From Ascidia mentula (Eukaryota; Chordata; Ascidiacea; Phlebobranchia; Ascidiidae): a stretch of DNA of 64,000 nucleotides. Below are positions 51,257 to 61,980 of this stretch, piece after piece. The stretch covers positions 12,290,001-12,354,000 of the forward strand of contig OX387201.1 of assembly GCA_947561715.1 (NCBI GenBank), given 5' to 3'. The notes below the pieces were generated by a model. The model ran no database searches. It worked only from the letters and a program-made list of their open reading frames with translations, and was not told where the DNA came from. Both the position numbers and the translations under genes were made by a program. Position 1 is the first letter of the stretch. Each line of letters begins with the position of its first letter.

Positions 51257-54200
51257 CGATAAAAAATATTTTTTTTCAGTACAAGCTTTATTATACAGTG
51301 GAAAACGCTGATACTCCAGTACTGAGTTTGCGGTTGCACAACGCATGTAACTATGCGATTTCAGTACTTGTCCATTTTGCAGTATATGACTTTTCGATAA
51401 AAAATATTTTTTTTCAGTACAAGCTTTATTATACAGTGGAAAACGCTGATACTCCAGTACTGAGTTTGCGGTTGCACAACGTATGTAACTATGCGATTTC
51501 AGCACTTGTCCATTTTGCAGTATATGACTTTTCGATAAAAAATATGTTTTTTCAGTACAAGCTTTATTATACAGTGGAAAACGCTGATACTCCAGTACTG
51601 AGTTTGCGGTTGCACAACGTATGTAACTATGCGATTTCAGCACTTGTCCATTTTGCAGTATATGACTTTTCGATGAAAAATATTTTTTTTCATTACAAGC
51701 TTTATTATACAGTGGAAAACGCTGATACTCCAGTACTGAGTTTGCGGTTGCACAACGTATGTAACTATGCGCTTTCAGCATTTGTCCATTTTGCAGTATA
51801 TGACTTTTCGATAAAAAATATTTTATTTCAGTACAAGCTTTATTATACAGTGGAAAACGCTGATACTCCAGTACTGAGTTTGCGGTTGCACAACGTATGT
51901 AACTATGCGATTTCAGCACTTATCCATTTTGCAGTATATGACTTTTCGATAAAAAATATGTTTTTTCAGTACAAGCTTTATTATACAGTGGAAAACGCTG
52001 ATACTCCAGTACTGAGTTTGCGGTTGCACAACGTATGTAACTATGCGATTTCAGCACTTGTCCATTTTGCAGTATATGACTTTTCGATAAAAAATATTTT
52101 TTTTCATTGCAAGCTTTATTATACAGTGAAAAACGCTGATACTCCAGTATTGCGTTTGCGGTTGCACAACGTATGTAACTATGCGCTTTCAGCACTTGTC
52201 CATTTTGCAGTATATGACTTTTCGATAAAAAATATTTTTTTTCAGTACAAGCTTTATTATACAGTGGAAAACGCTGATACTCCAGTACTGAGTTTGCGGT
52301 TGCACAACGTATGTAACTATGCGATTTCAGCACTTGTCCATTTTGCAGTATATGACTTTTCGATGAAAAATATTTTTTTTTCAGTACAAGCTTTATTATA
52401 CAGTGGAAAACGCTGATACTCCAGTACTGAGTTTGCGGTTGCACAACGTATGTAACTATGGGATTTCAGCACTTGTCCATTTTGCAGTATATGACTTTTC
52501 GATAAAAAATATTGTTTTTTCAGTACAAGCTTTATTATACAGTGAAAAACGCTGATACTCCAGTACTGAGTTTGCAGTTGCACAACGTATGTAACTATGC
52601 GCTTTCAGCACTTGTCCATTTTGCAGTATGTGACTTTTCGATAAAAAATATTTTTTTTCAGTACAAGCTTTATTATACAGTGGAAAACGCTGATACTCCA
52701 GTACTGAGTTTGCGGTTGCACAACGTATGTAACTCTGCGCTTTCAGCACTTGTCCATTTTGCAGTATATGACTTTTCGATAAAAAATATTTTTTTTCAGT
52801 ACAAGCTTTATTATACAGTGGAAAACGCTGATACTCCAGTACTGAGTTTGCGGTTGCACAACGCATGTAACTATGCGATTTCAGCACTTGTCCATTTTGC
52901 AGTATATGACTTTTCGATAAAAAATATTTTTTTTCAGTACAAGCTTTATTATACAGTGGAAAACGCTGATACTCCAGTACTGAGTTTGCGGTTGCACAAC
53001 GCATGTAACTATGCGATTTCAGTACTTGTCCATTTTGCAGTATATGACTTTTCGATAAAAAATATTTTTTTTCAGTACAAGCTTTATTATACAGTGGAAA
53101 ACGCTGATACTCCAGTACTGAGTTTGCGGTTGCACAACGTATGTAACTATGCGATTTCAGCACTTGTCCATTTTGCAGTATATGACTTTTCGATAAAAAA
53201 TATGTTTTTTCAGTACAAGCTTTATTATACAGTGGAAAACGCTGATACTCCAGTACTGAGTTTGCGGTTGCACAACGTATGTAACTATGCGATTTCAGCA
53301 CTTGTCCATTTTGCAGTATATGACTTTTCGATGAAAAATATTTTTTTTCATTACAAGCTTTATTATACAGTGGAAAACGCTGATACTCCAGTACTGAGTT
53401 TGCGGTTGCACAACGTATGTAACTCTGCGCTTTCAGCATTTGTCCATTTTGCAGTATATGACTTTTCGATAAAAAATATTTTATTTCAGTACAAGCTTTA
53501 TTATACAGTGGAAAACGCTGATACTCCAGTACTGAGTTTGCGGTTGCACAACGTATGTAACTATGCGATTTCAGCACTTGTCCATTTTGCAGTATATGAC
53601 TTTTCGATAAAAAATATGTTTTTTCAGTACAAGCTTTATTATACAGTGGAAAACGCTGATACTCCAGTACTGAGTTTGCGGTTGCACAACGTATGTAACT
53701 ATGCGATTTCAGCACTTGTCCATTTTGCAGTATATGACTTTTCGATGAAAAATATTTTTTTTCATTACAAGCTTTATTATACAGTGGAAAACGCTGATAC
53801 TCCAGTACTGAGTTTGCGGTTGCACAACGTATGTAACTCTGCGCTTTCAGCATTTGTCCATTTTGCAGTATATGACTTTTCGATAAAAAATATTTTTTTT
53901 CAGTACAAGCTTTATTATACAGTGGAAAACGCTGATACTCCAGTACTGAGTTTGCGGTTGCACAACGCATGTAACTATGCGATTTCAGCACTTGTCCATT
54001 TTGCAGTATATGACTTTTCGATAAAAAATATTTTTTTTCATTACAAGCTTTATTATACAGTGGAAAACGCTGATACTCCAGTACTGAGTTTGCGGTTGCA
54101 CAACATAAGTAACTCCGCGCTTTCAGCACTTGTCCATTTTGCAGTATATGACTTTTCGATAAAAAATATTTTTTTTCATTACAAGCTTTATTATACAGTG

Positions 54201-57200
54201 GAAAACGCTGATACTCCAGTACTGAGTTTGCGGTTGCACAACGTATGTAACTATGCGCTTTCAGCACTTGTCCATTTTGCAGTATATGACTTTTCGATAA
54301 AAAATATTTTTTTTTAGTACAAGCTTTATTATACAGTGGAAAACGCTGATACTCCAGTACTGAGTTTGCGGTTGCACAAAGTATGTAACTCTGCGCTTTC
54401 AGCACTTGTCCATTTTGCAGTATATGACTTTTCGATAAAAAATATTTTTTTTCATTACAAGCTTTATTATACAGTGGAAAACGCTGATACTCCAGTACTG
54501 AGTTTGCAGTTGCACAACATAAGTAACTCCGCGCTTTCAGCACTTGTCCATTTTGCAGTATTTGACTTTTCGATAAAAAATAGGTTTTTTCAGTACAAGC
54601 TTTATTATACAGTGGAAAACGCTGATACTCCAGTACTGAGTTTGCGGTTGCACAACGTATGTAACTATGCGATTTCAGCACTTGTCCATTTTGCAGTATA
54701 TGACTTTTCGATAAAAAATATGTTTTTTCAGTACAAGCTTTATTATACAGTGGAAAACGCTGATACTCCAGTACTGAGTTTGCGGTTGCACAACGTATGT
54801 AACTATGCGATTTCAGCACTTGTCCATTTTGCAGTATATGACTTTTCGATGTAAAATATTTTTTTTTCAGTACAAGCTTTATTATACAGTGGAAAACGCT
54901 GATACTCCAGTACTGAGTTTGCGGTTGCACAACGTATGTAACTATGGGATTTCAGCACTTGTCCATTTTGCAGTATATGACTTTTCGATAAAAAATATTG
55001 TTTTTTCAGTACAAGCTTTATTATACAGTGAAAAACGCTGATACTCCAGTACTGAGTTTGCAGTTGCACAACGTATGTAACTATGCGCTTTCAGCACTTG
55101 TCCATTTTGCAGTATGTGACTTTTCGATAAAAAATATTTTTTTTCAGTACAAGCTTTATTATACAGTGGAAAACGCTGATACTCCAGTACTGAGTTTGCG
55201 GTTGCACAACGTATGTAACTCTGCGCTTTCAGCACTTGTCCATTTTGCAGTATATGACTTTTCGATAAAAAATATTTTTTTTCAGTACAAGCTTTATTAT
55301 ACAGTGGAAAAGGCTGATACTCCAGTACTGAGTTTGCGGTTGCACAACGTATGTAACTATGCGATTTCAGCACTTGTCCATTTTGCAGTATATGACTTTT
55401 CGATAAAAAATATTTTTTTTCATTGCAAGCTTTATTATACAGTGGAAAACGCTGATACTCCAGTATTGCGTTTGCGGTTGCACAACGTATGTAACTATGC
55501 GCTTTCAGCACTTGTCCATTTTGCAGTATATGACTTTTCGATAAAAAATATTTTTTTTTAGTACAAGCTTTATTATACAGTGGAAAACGCTGATACTCCA
55601 GTACTGAGTTTGCGGTTGCACAAAGTATGTAACTCTGCGCTTTCAGCACTTGTCCATTTTGCAGTATATGACTTTTCGATAAAAAATATTTTTTTTCATT
55701 ACAAGCTTTATTATACAGTGGAAAACGCTGATACTCCAGTACTGAGTTTGCGGTTGCACAACATAAGTAACTCCGCGCTTTCAGCACTTGTCCATTTTGC
55801 AGTATTTGACTTTTCGATAAAAAATATGTTTTTTCAGTACAAGCTTTATTATACAGTGGAAAACGCTGATACTCCAGTACTGAGTTTGCGGTTGCACAAC
55901 GTATGTAACTATGCGATTTCAGCACTTGTCCATTTTGCAGTATATGACTTTTCGATAAAAAATATGTTTTTTCAGTACAAGCTTTATTATACAGTGGAAA
56001 ACGCTGATACTCCAGTACTGAGTTTGCGGTTGCACAACGTATGTAACTATGCAATTTCAGCACTTGTCCATTTTGCAGTATATGACTTTTCGATGAAAAA
56101 TATTTTTTTTTCAGTACAAGCTTTATTATACAGTGGAAAACGCTGATACTCCAGTACTGAGTTTGCGGTTGCACAACGTATGTAACTATGGGATTTCAGC
56201 ACTTGTCCATTTTGCAGTATATGACTTTTCGATAAAAAATATTGTTTTTTCAGTACAAGCTTTATTATACAGTGAAAAACGCTGATACTCCAGTACTGAG
56301 TTTGCAGTTGCACAACGTATGTAACTATGCGCTTTCAGCACTTGTCCATTTTGCAGTATGTGACTTTTCGATAAAAAATATTTTTTTTCAGTACAAGCTT
56401 TATTATACAGTGGAAAACGCTGATACTCCAGTACTGAGTTTGCGGTTGCACAACGTATGTAACTCTGCGCTTTCAGCACTTGTCCATTTTGCAGTATATG
56501 ACTTTTCGATAAAAAATATTTTTTTTCAGTACAAGCTTTATTATACAGTGGAAAAGGCTGATACTCCAGTACTGAGTTTGCGGTTGCACAACGTATGTAA
56601 CTATGCGATTTCAGCACTTGTCCATTTTGCAGTATATGACTTTTCGATAAAAAATATTTTTTTTCATTGCAAGCTTTATTATACAGTGGAAAACGCTGAT
56701 ACTCCAGTATTGCGTTTGCGGTTGCACAACGTATGTAACTATGCGCTTTCAGCACTTGTCCATTTTGCAGTATATGACTTTTCGATAAAAAATATTTTTT
56801 TTCAGTACAAGCTTTATTATACAGTGGAAAACGCTGATACTCCAGTACTGAGTTTGCGGTTGCACAACGCATGTAACTATGCGATTTCAGCACTTGTCCA
56901 TTTTGCAGTATATGACTTTTCGATAAAAAATATTTTTTTTCAGTACAAGCTTTATTATACAGTGGAAAACGCTGATACTCCAGTACTGAGTTTGCGGTTG
57001 CACAACGTATGTAACTATGCGATTTCAGCACTTGTCCATTTTGCAGTATATGACTTTTCGATAAAAAATATGTTTTTTCAGTACAAGCTTTATTATACAG
57101 TGGAAAACGCTGATACTCCAGTACTAAGTTTGCGGTTGCACAACGTATGTAACTATGCGATTTCAGCACTTGTCCATTTTGCAGTATATGACTTTTCGAT

Positions 57201-57883
57201 AAAAAATATTTTTTTTCAGTACAAGCTTTATTATACAGTGGAAAACGCTGATACTCCAGTACTGAGTTTGCGGTTGCACAACGCAAGTAACTATGCGATT
57301 TCAGCACTTGTCCATTTTGCAGTATATGACTTTTCGATAAAAAATATTTTTTTTCAGTACAAGCTTTATTATACAGTGGAAAACGCTGATACTCCAGTAC
57401 TGAGTTTGCGGTTGCACAACGTATGTAACTATGCGATTTCAGCACTTGTCCATTTTGCAGTATATGACTTTTCGATAAAAAATATGTTTTTTCAGTACAA
57501 GCTTTATTATACAGTGGAAAACGCTGATACTCCAGTACTGAGTTTGCGGTTGCACAACGTATGTAACTATGCGATTTCAGCACTTGTCCATTTTGCAGTA
57601 TATGACTTTTCGATGAAAAATATTTTTTTTCATTACAAGCTTTATTATACAGTGGAAAACGCTGATACTCCAGTACTGAGTTTGCGGTTGCACAACGTAT
57701 GTAACTCTGCGATTTCAGCACTTGTCCATTTTGCAGTATATGACTTTTCGATAAAAAATATTTTTTTTCAGTACAAGCTTTATTATACAGTGGAAAACGC
57801 TGATACTCCAGTACTGAGTTTGCGGTTGCACAACGCATGTAACTATGCGATTTCAGCACTTGTCCATTTTGCAGTATATGACT

Positions 57884-57886
57884 TTT
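57884..57886 (+). repeat. 5' target-site duplication (TTT), LINE copy 2
   Basis: The junction is identical to that of copy 1, base for base, which shows shared descent rather than a second insertion. Confidence 0.7.
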
Positions 57887-57894
57887 GTATATAA

Positions 57895-58482
57895 CTAAAA
57901 ATAACAAAGAAAGAAAATATCAAACTTAAAGAAGACATAAAACACTTGAAAACTAGCATAGCTTCATACTCGGGACAACTCAATGAACTTGAGCAATATG
58001 GTCGAAGAGATTGCCTCGAAATTAAAGGCATTCCCTACAACAAGGAAGAGTGCACGGATGAGATTGTGGTCTCTGTGGCAAAAAAAACTGGTATTAACAT
58101 CACAAAAAATGACATCAGCATTTCGCACCGTTTGCCATCACGCCAAAGCAACACACAACAACCGCCCACAATTATTGCAAAATTTTTGTCAAGAAAACTA
58201 CGTGATGACCTGTACATGAATAGAAAAAAGCTACACAAGATAAACATGGACCATCAAGCTACAAAAATATACATCAATGAAAGTCTAACAAAAATAAACA
58301 GGAAAATCTTCAATACTTGCCTTGCGTTCAAAAGAAATGAAGGATACAAATTTATCTGGACGAAAAATGGATCAACACTGTTAAAAAAGGATGAAGGAAC
58401 TTCAGCAATTTGGATAAAAAATGAAGATGATCTCAAGAAATTCAAGATTCCAAACATCGAAAGAGGTACTGAATCCAACTGA
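57895..58482 (+). pseudogene. LINE ORF1 remnant, copy 2
   Basis: Identical in translation to the 195-codon remnant in copy 1, lacking the same N-terminal part. It retains the GRRDCLEIKGIP core and the C-terminal INESLT to NEDDL region. No extra damage has accumulated since duplication. Confidence 0.85.
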
Positions 58483-58574
58483 ATTGTTACTATACAATCC
58501 CAAGGATGTCTTTGAGCTATAAAACAATCAATGTTGTTATATTTGCATATTATTTTAGGTAAAAAACCACCAAT
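58483..58574 (+). other. ORF1-ORF2 spacer of LINE copy 2
   Basis: 92 bp, the same as in copy 1, with the in-frame TAA at 58560-58562 upstream of the ORF2 ATG. Confidence 0.8.
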
Positions 58575-61505
58575 ATGACTACAAATACGAGTCCTTGTAA
58601 ATATTACTCTATGCAAGAATTTGTAAAAACATCACAGTGTATAGGCCAAAAAGATTTTTGTGTGACACATTTCAATGTAAGGAGCTTACCACACAACCTA
58701 GACACACTTGAAACATTCACCAACATGTGCATCGAATTACCCCATATAATTGGCATTTCTGAAACAAGGCTAAAAAATAGTACTGCAACCAATACTACTT
58801 TGAATGGTTATGACTTTTTGGGGGAAAACTCCTTAACAAATGCGGGTGGCGTTGGTTTTTACATTAAAAGGCCACTAGTTTACCGCAAAAATGACACATA
58901 CAAAATATACATGCCACGTTGTGAAAACTTGTGGATTGAGTTGGATCTGAAACAAAATAATCAAAACAAAACCATTATAATTGGAGTAATATATCGCCAC
59001 CCAGATCAATCTATATCACCCTTCACATCACAATTGGAAAACACCTTGCATAAACTGAACAAAAACAACACATTATTTTATATTCTCGGAGACTTAAACA
59101 TAGACCTTTTAAAAAACACTCCTCAAATACAAGAATATACATTAATGTTAACAGCACTTAACAGCACAATAATAATCGACAAAGCATCTCACACTGCCCC
59201 TTCACAGAAACAATCCTGTTTAGATCACATTTACACTAACAACACCAAAAATGTTATCACATCCGGTTTAGTTACTTTTGATATATCAGACCACTTGCCA
59301 ATATTTGCTATTACACACAACCTACAACCAACAGACTCACCACACCCCAAAGTAATACGAAATTACTCAAAGTTTGATGCAGACAAATTTTTGCTCACCA
59401 TTTCAAACAAAGCAAGCACCATCTGGAATCAAACTGATATAAGCCAGAAAATGGTAACTTTTATCCAAATTTTTCAAAGTGCTGTAGAAGAGCAGGCCCC
59501 ATATACAACTTTATCAACCAGGCGCAAGGCAAATCCTTGGCTTACCAAAGGTATCCTGAAATCAATAAAACATAAAAATAAACTTTACAAAAAATACATC
59601 CAACAAAAAATCAATGCAATGAAATACAAATCATATTCAAGCAAGCTAAAATCAACCATACGAGCAGCAAAGAGAAACTACTACAAAGTCATGTTTGAAC
59701 ACAACAAATCAAGTCCAAAACAAACATGGAAACTTATCAATAAAGTAACTACAAACAACATCAAAGGGAAAACACACATATCACAAATTACTACAACAAA
59801 TGGTACAGTGACAAATGACCCATTGATCATGGCAAATACGTTCAATACTTTTTTCACCAGCATTGGAAAAGATATGGCGCTTCTTGTCCCCCCAACATCT
59901 AAATCACCAGCAGAATACCTCACAAATGGCCCGTCATCATCATTCTTTTTTTACACCATAGAAATAAATGAAGTTTTCAATACTATTGTACAGTTAGATT
60001 CAAGTAAATCACCTGGTCCCTATGACATGCCCATAAAACTAGTAAAACTAGCAGCACCAGTCATCTCTCCAATTCTTTGCATGTTGTTTAATTGTTGCAT
60101 TCAAACAGCAAGTTACCCAAGTTGCCTTAAACTGTCTCAAATATCACCATTGTTCAAGGGCGGGGACCAAAAAAATGTCAATAACTACAGACCGATATCG
60201 CTTATACCAGTTTTTGCCAAAATTTTTGAAATAATTATACACAAAAGAGTTACCGAGTACTTAACAAAATTTGACCTTCTGACCAAATTTCAAAATGGAT
60301 TTAGGCCTGGCCATTCCACAGATTTGACAGTCGCACAAATTTATGAGCATATAGCTAATTCCACAGATCACAAAGAAAAAACATGCGCAATTTTCCTGGA
60401 TTTATCAAAGGCATTTGATACTGTCAACCACGAAATCATCCTGCAAAAATTGGAGTTTTATGGATTCCGGGGAAAAATTAAAAGCTTTTTTGAAAACTAC
60501 CTCACTGGCAGGCAACAATACACTAAAATTTGCAATTCCCGCTCCAATGTCTGTAACGTGGAATGTGGTGTGCCCCAGGGATCTCCTCTAGGACCACTTC
60601 TGTTTCTCATTTATGTAAATGATTTGCCTTGCGCCTCCTCATTCTGCACAAGATTATTCGCAGATGACACATGTCTCATCAAGTCGTGCAAAAATGTAAG
60701 GGATTTAGAAAAGGCTGCAAATATCGAACTAGATAAGGTTAATACATGGCTCAATTCGAACAAACTAACAGTTAACTGCAAAAAAACCACATTCATGCTC
60801 TTCGCAAACAGCAAAAAGACAAACAATACGGATTTTACCCTTAAGATTAATGACACCACACTAGAGCAAGTCAAGACCACAAAGTACCTTGGTGTACATA
60901 TTGATGATACACTGTCATGGGCCCCACATGTTAACTCAACCTGCAAAAAAATTGCAAAAAGCGTTGCAATTCTTTACAAGCTGAAGCACATCATAGGACA
61001 GTGTACATTACAAACAGTGTATCACGCACTTGTTCATTCGCATTTGTCTTATGGCCTTTTGGCGTGGGGTTTTGTTTGCCCATCATTGTTACATCCAGTG
61101 GTGGTCCTGCAAAATAGAGCGCTTCGCATAATAACAAACAGTCCCTTTCGCACCCACACCTATCAACTGTACATTAAAGCACAAATTCTTCCAGTCAATC
61201 TACAGCACAAGCTGCAACTTGGTAAATTTGCTTACAATTACAAAAATCATCGTCTACCCGCAGCCTTTAAGGACTACTTTACCCCATTAGCAAACATTCA
61301 CACCCACATAACACGATGTCAAACCACACATCAATATTATCTCCCACGTGTTTTCACTGAACTAGGCAAAAAAACTATAAAATACCAAGGCGCAGAAATA
61401 TGGAATAACATCCCGCAAAACATTAAAAGCTTTAGCTTGAAAGGGTTTCTTAAAGCACTAAAATTACACTTTCTTCACTTATATGCCAATGCTGCACAGC
61501 TGTAG
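58575..61505 (+). CDS. LINE ORF2: APE endonuclease-reverse transcriptase, copy 2
   Basis: 976 residues with no difference from copy 1 in translation. All the endonuclease residues (N34, E63, D173, N175, D239, H240) and reverse-transcriptase residues (D609, D697, D698) described there are present. Two intact, identical ORF2 copies in one array could in principle supply enzyme in trans if transcribed from an outside promoter. No promoter can be seen, because the 5' end of the element is missing in both. Confidence 0.96.
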   Translation: MTTNTSPCKYYSMQEFVKTSQCIGQKDFCVTHFNVRSLPHNLDTLETFTNMCIELPHIIGISETRLKNSTATNTTLNGYDFLGENSLTNAGGVGFYIKRPLVYRKNDTYKIYMPRCENLWIELDLKQNNQNKTIIIGVIYRHPDQSISPFTSQLENTLHKLNKNNTLFYILGDLNIDLLKNTPQIQEYTLMLTALNSTIIIDKASHTAPSQKQSCLDHIYTNNTKNVITSGLVTFDISDHLPIFAITHNLQPTDSPHPKVIRNYSKFDADKFLLTISNKASTIWNQTDISQKMVTFIQIFQSAVEEQAPYTTLSTRRKANPWLTKGILKSIKHKNKLYKKYIQQKINAMKYKSYSSKLKSTIRAAKRNYYKVMFEHNKSSPKQTWKLINKVTTNNIKGKTHISQITTTNGTVTNDPLIMANTFNTFFTSIGKDMALLVPPTSKSPAEYLTNGPSSSFFFYTIEINEVFNTIVQLDSSKSPGPYDMPIKLVKLAAPVISPILCMLFNCCIQTASYPSCLKLSQISPLFKGGDQKNVNNYRPISLIPVFAKIFEIIIHKRVTEYLTKFDLLTKFQNGFRPGHSTDLTVAQIYEHIANSTDHKEKTCAIFLDLSKAFDTVNHEIILQKLEFYGFRGKIKSFFENYLTGRQQYTKICNSRSNVCNVECGVPQGSPLGPLLFLIYVNDLPCASSFCTRLFADDTCLIKSCKNVRDLEKAANIELDKVNTWLNSNKLTVNCKKTTFMLFANSKKTNNTDFTLKINDTTLEQVKTTKYLGVHIDDTLSWAPHVNSTCKKIAKSVAILYKLKHIIGQCTLQTVYHALVHSHLSYGLLAWGFVCPSLLHPVVVLQNRALRIITNSPFRTHTYQLYIKAQILPVNLQHKLQLGKFAYNYKNHRLPAAFKDYFTPLANIHTHITRCQTTHQYYLPRVFTELGKKTIKYQGAEIWNNIPQNIKSFSLKGFLKALKLHFLHLYANAAQL

Positions 61506-61977
61506 AGATGACCACGTGCGATGTAAACACCCGCAGGAATGTTTTGATGCGATAGGGCGCAATTTAGCAAAAAATCACAACGTCACTTCACCGCCGGCCT
61601 AATTGGTAATTGCCCTTGACATATGCAAATGGTAAAATTCACAACGATTCATTCTTATTTATATTGTATCTTTTAGTTTTGTAACATGCGCAATACTTAA
61701 TGATTGTCTTTTCTTTGTTTCGTGTTATTTTTGTACTTCTTTGTTTATTGTAATGCAGAATGATTGTTGATTAAATGTTCCTTGCTTCATCAATGTCATT
61801 GCGTACAACCGCGTAAATCTTTTGCAACCTCGAAACAACCCAGGGGCGGTTTCAAATAACCAATTGAGGTTTCTACCGTCCCTTCATCTAATCCCAACTG
61901 GATCATTCATTGTGTTTTACTGTTCCGCATTTTATTTTCGCGGATTAGGATGTAAATAAACTGAATTGAAAATTGAA
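61506..61977 (+). other. 3' untranslated region of LINE copy 2
   Basis: Same 472 bp as copy 1, ending in the same degenerate TTGAA tail. The identical tail length argues against independent insertion, since such tails usually vary between insertions. Confidence 0.75.
61955..61960 (+). promoter_or_regulatory. Polyadenylation signal AATAAA, LINE copy 2
   Basis: Exact AATAAA 17 bp before the end of the element, as in copy 1. Confidence 0.6.
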
Positions 61978-61980
61978 TTT
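61978..61980 (+). repeat. 3' target-site duplication (TTT), LINE copy 2
   Basis: Three Ts before CGATAAAAAATA, the counterpart of the Ts at 57884-57886. Confidence 0.7.

Larger units (their letters stand above)
34824..57886 (+). repeat. Satellite array 2, 138-bp monomer
   Basis: About 167 monomers of the same family and orientation as array 1. The array resumes mid-monomer exactly where the LINE interrupted it. A TATTG-T6 monomer (+1 bp; the G at 36498, 40226, 45611, 49200, 52514, 55000 and 56244) recurs as a block marker. It is usually preceded one monomer earlier by a T9 monomer (+1), so adjacent blocks sit in different frames. Block lengths between markers are 27, 39, 26, 24, 18 and 9 monomers. 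No gene or other non-satellite sequence is present. Confidence 0.97.
57887..61977 (+). mobile_element. LINE (non-LTR retrotransposon) copy 2, 5'-truncated
   Basis: Same length, same truncation point, same internal organisation and same satellite junctions as copy 1. Its ORFs translate to the same proteins. It was copied with its flanks as part of copy B of the segmental duplication. Confidence 0.97.

Noticed and set aside
57887..61977. Second independent LINE insertion at a preferred target
   Set aside because: The truncation point, tail and several kilobases of flanking satellite are the same as in copy 1, which calls for duplication rather than two insertions.
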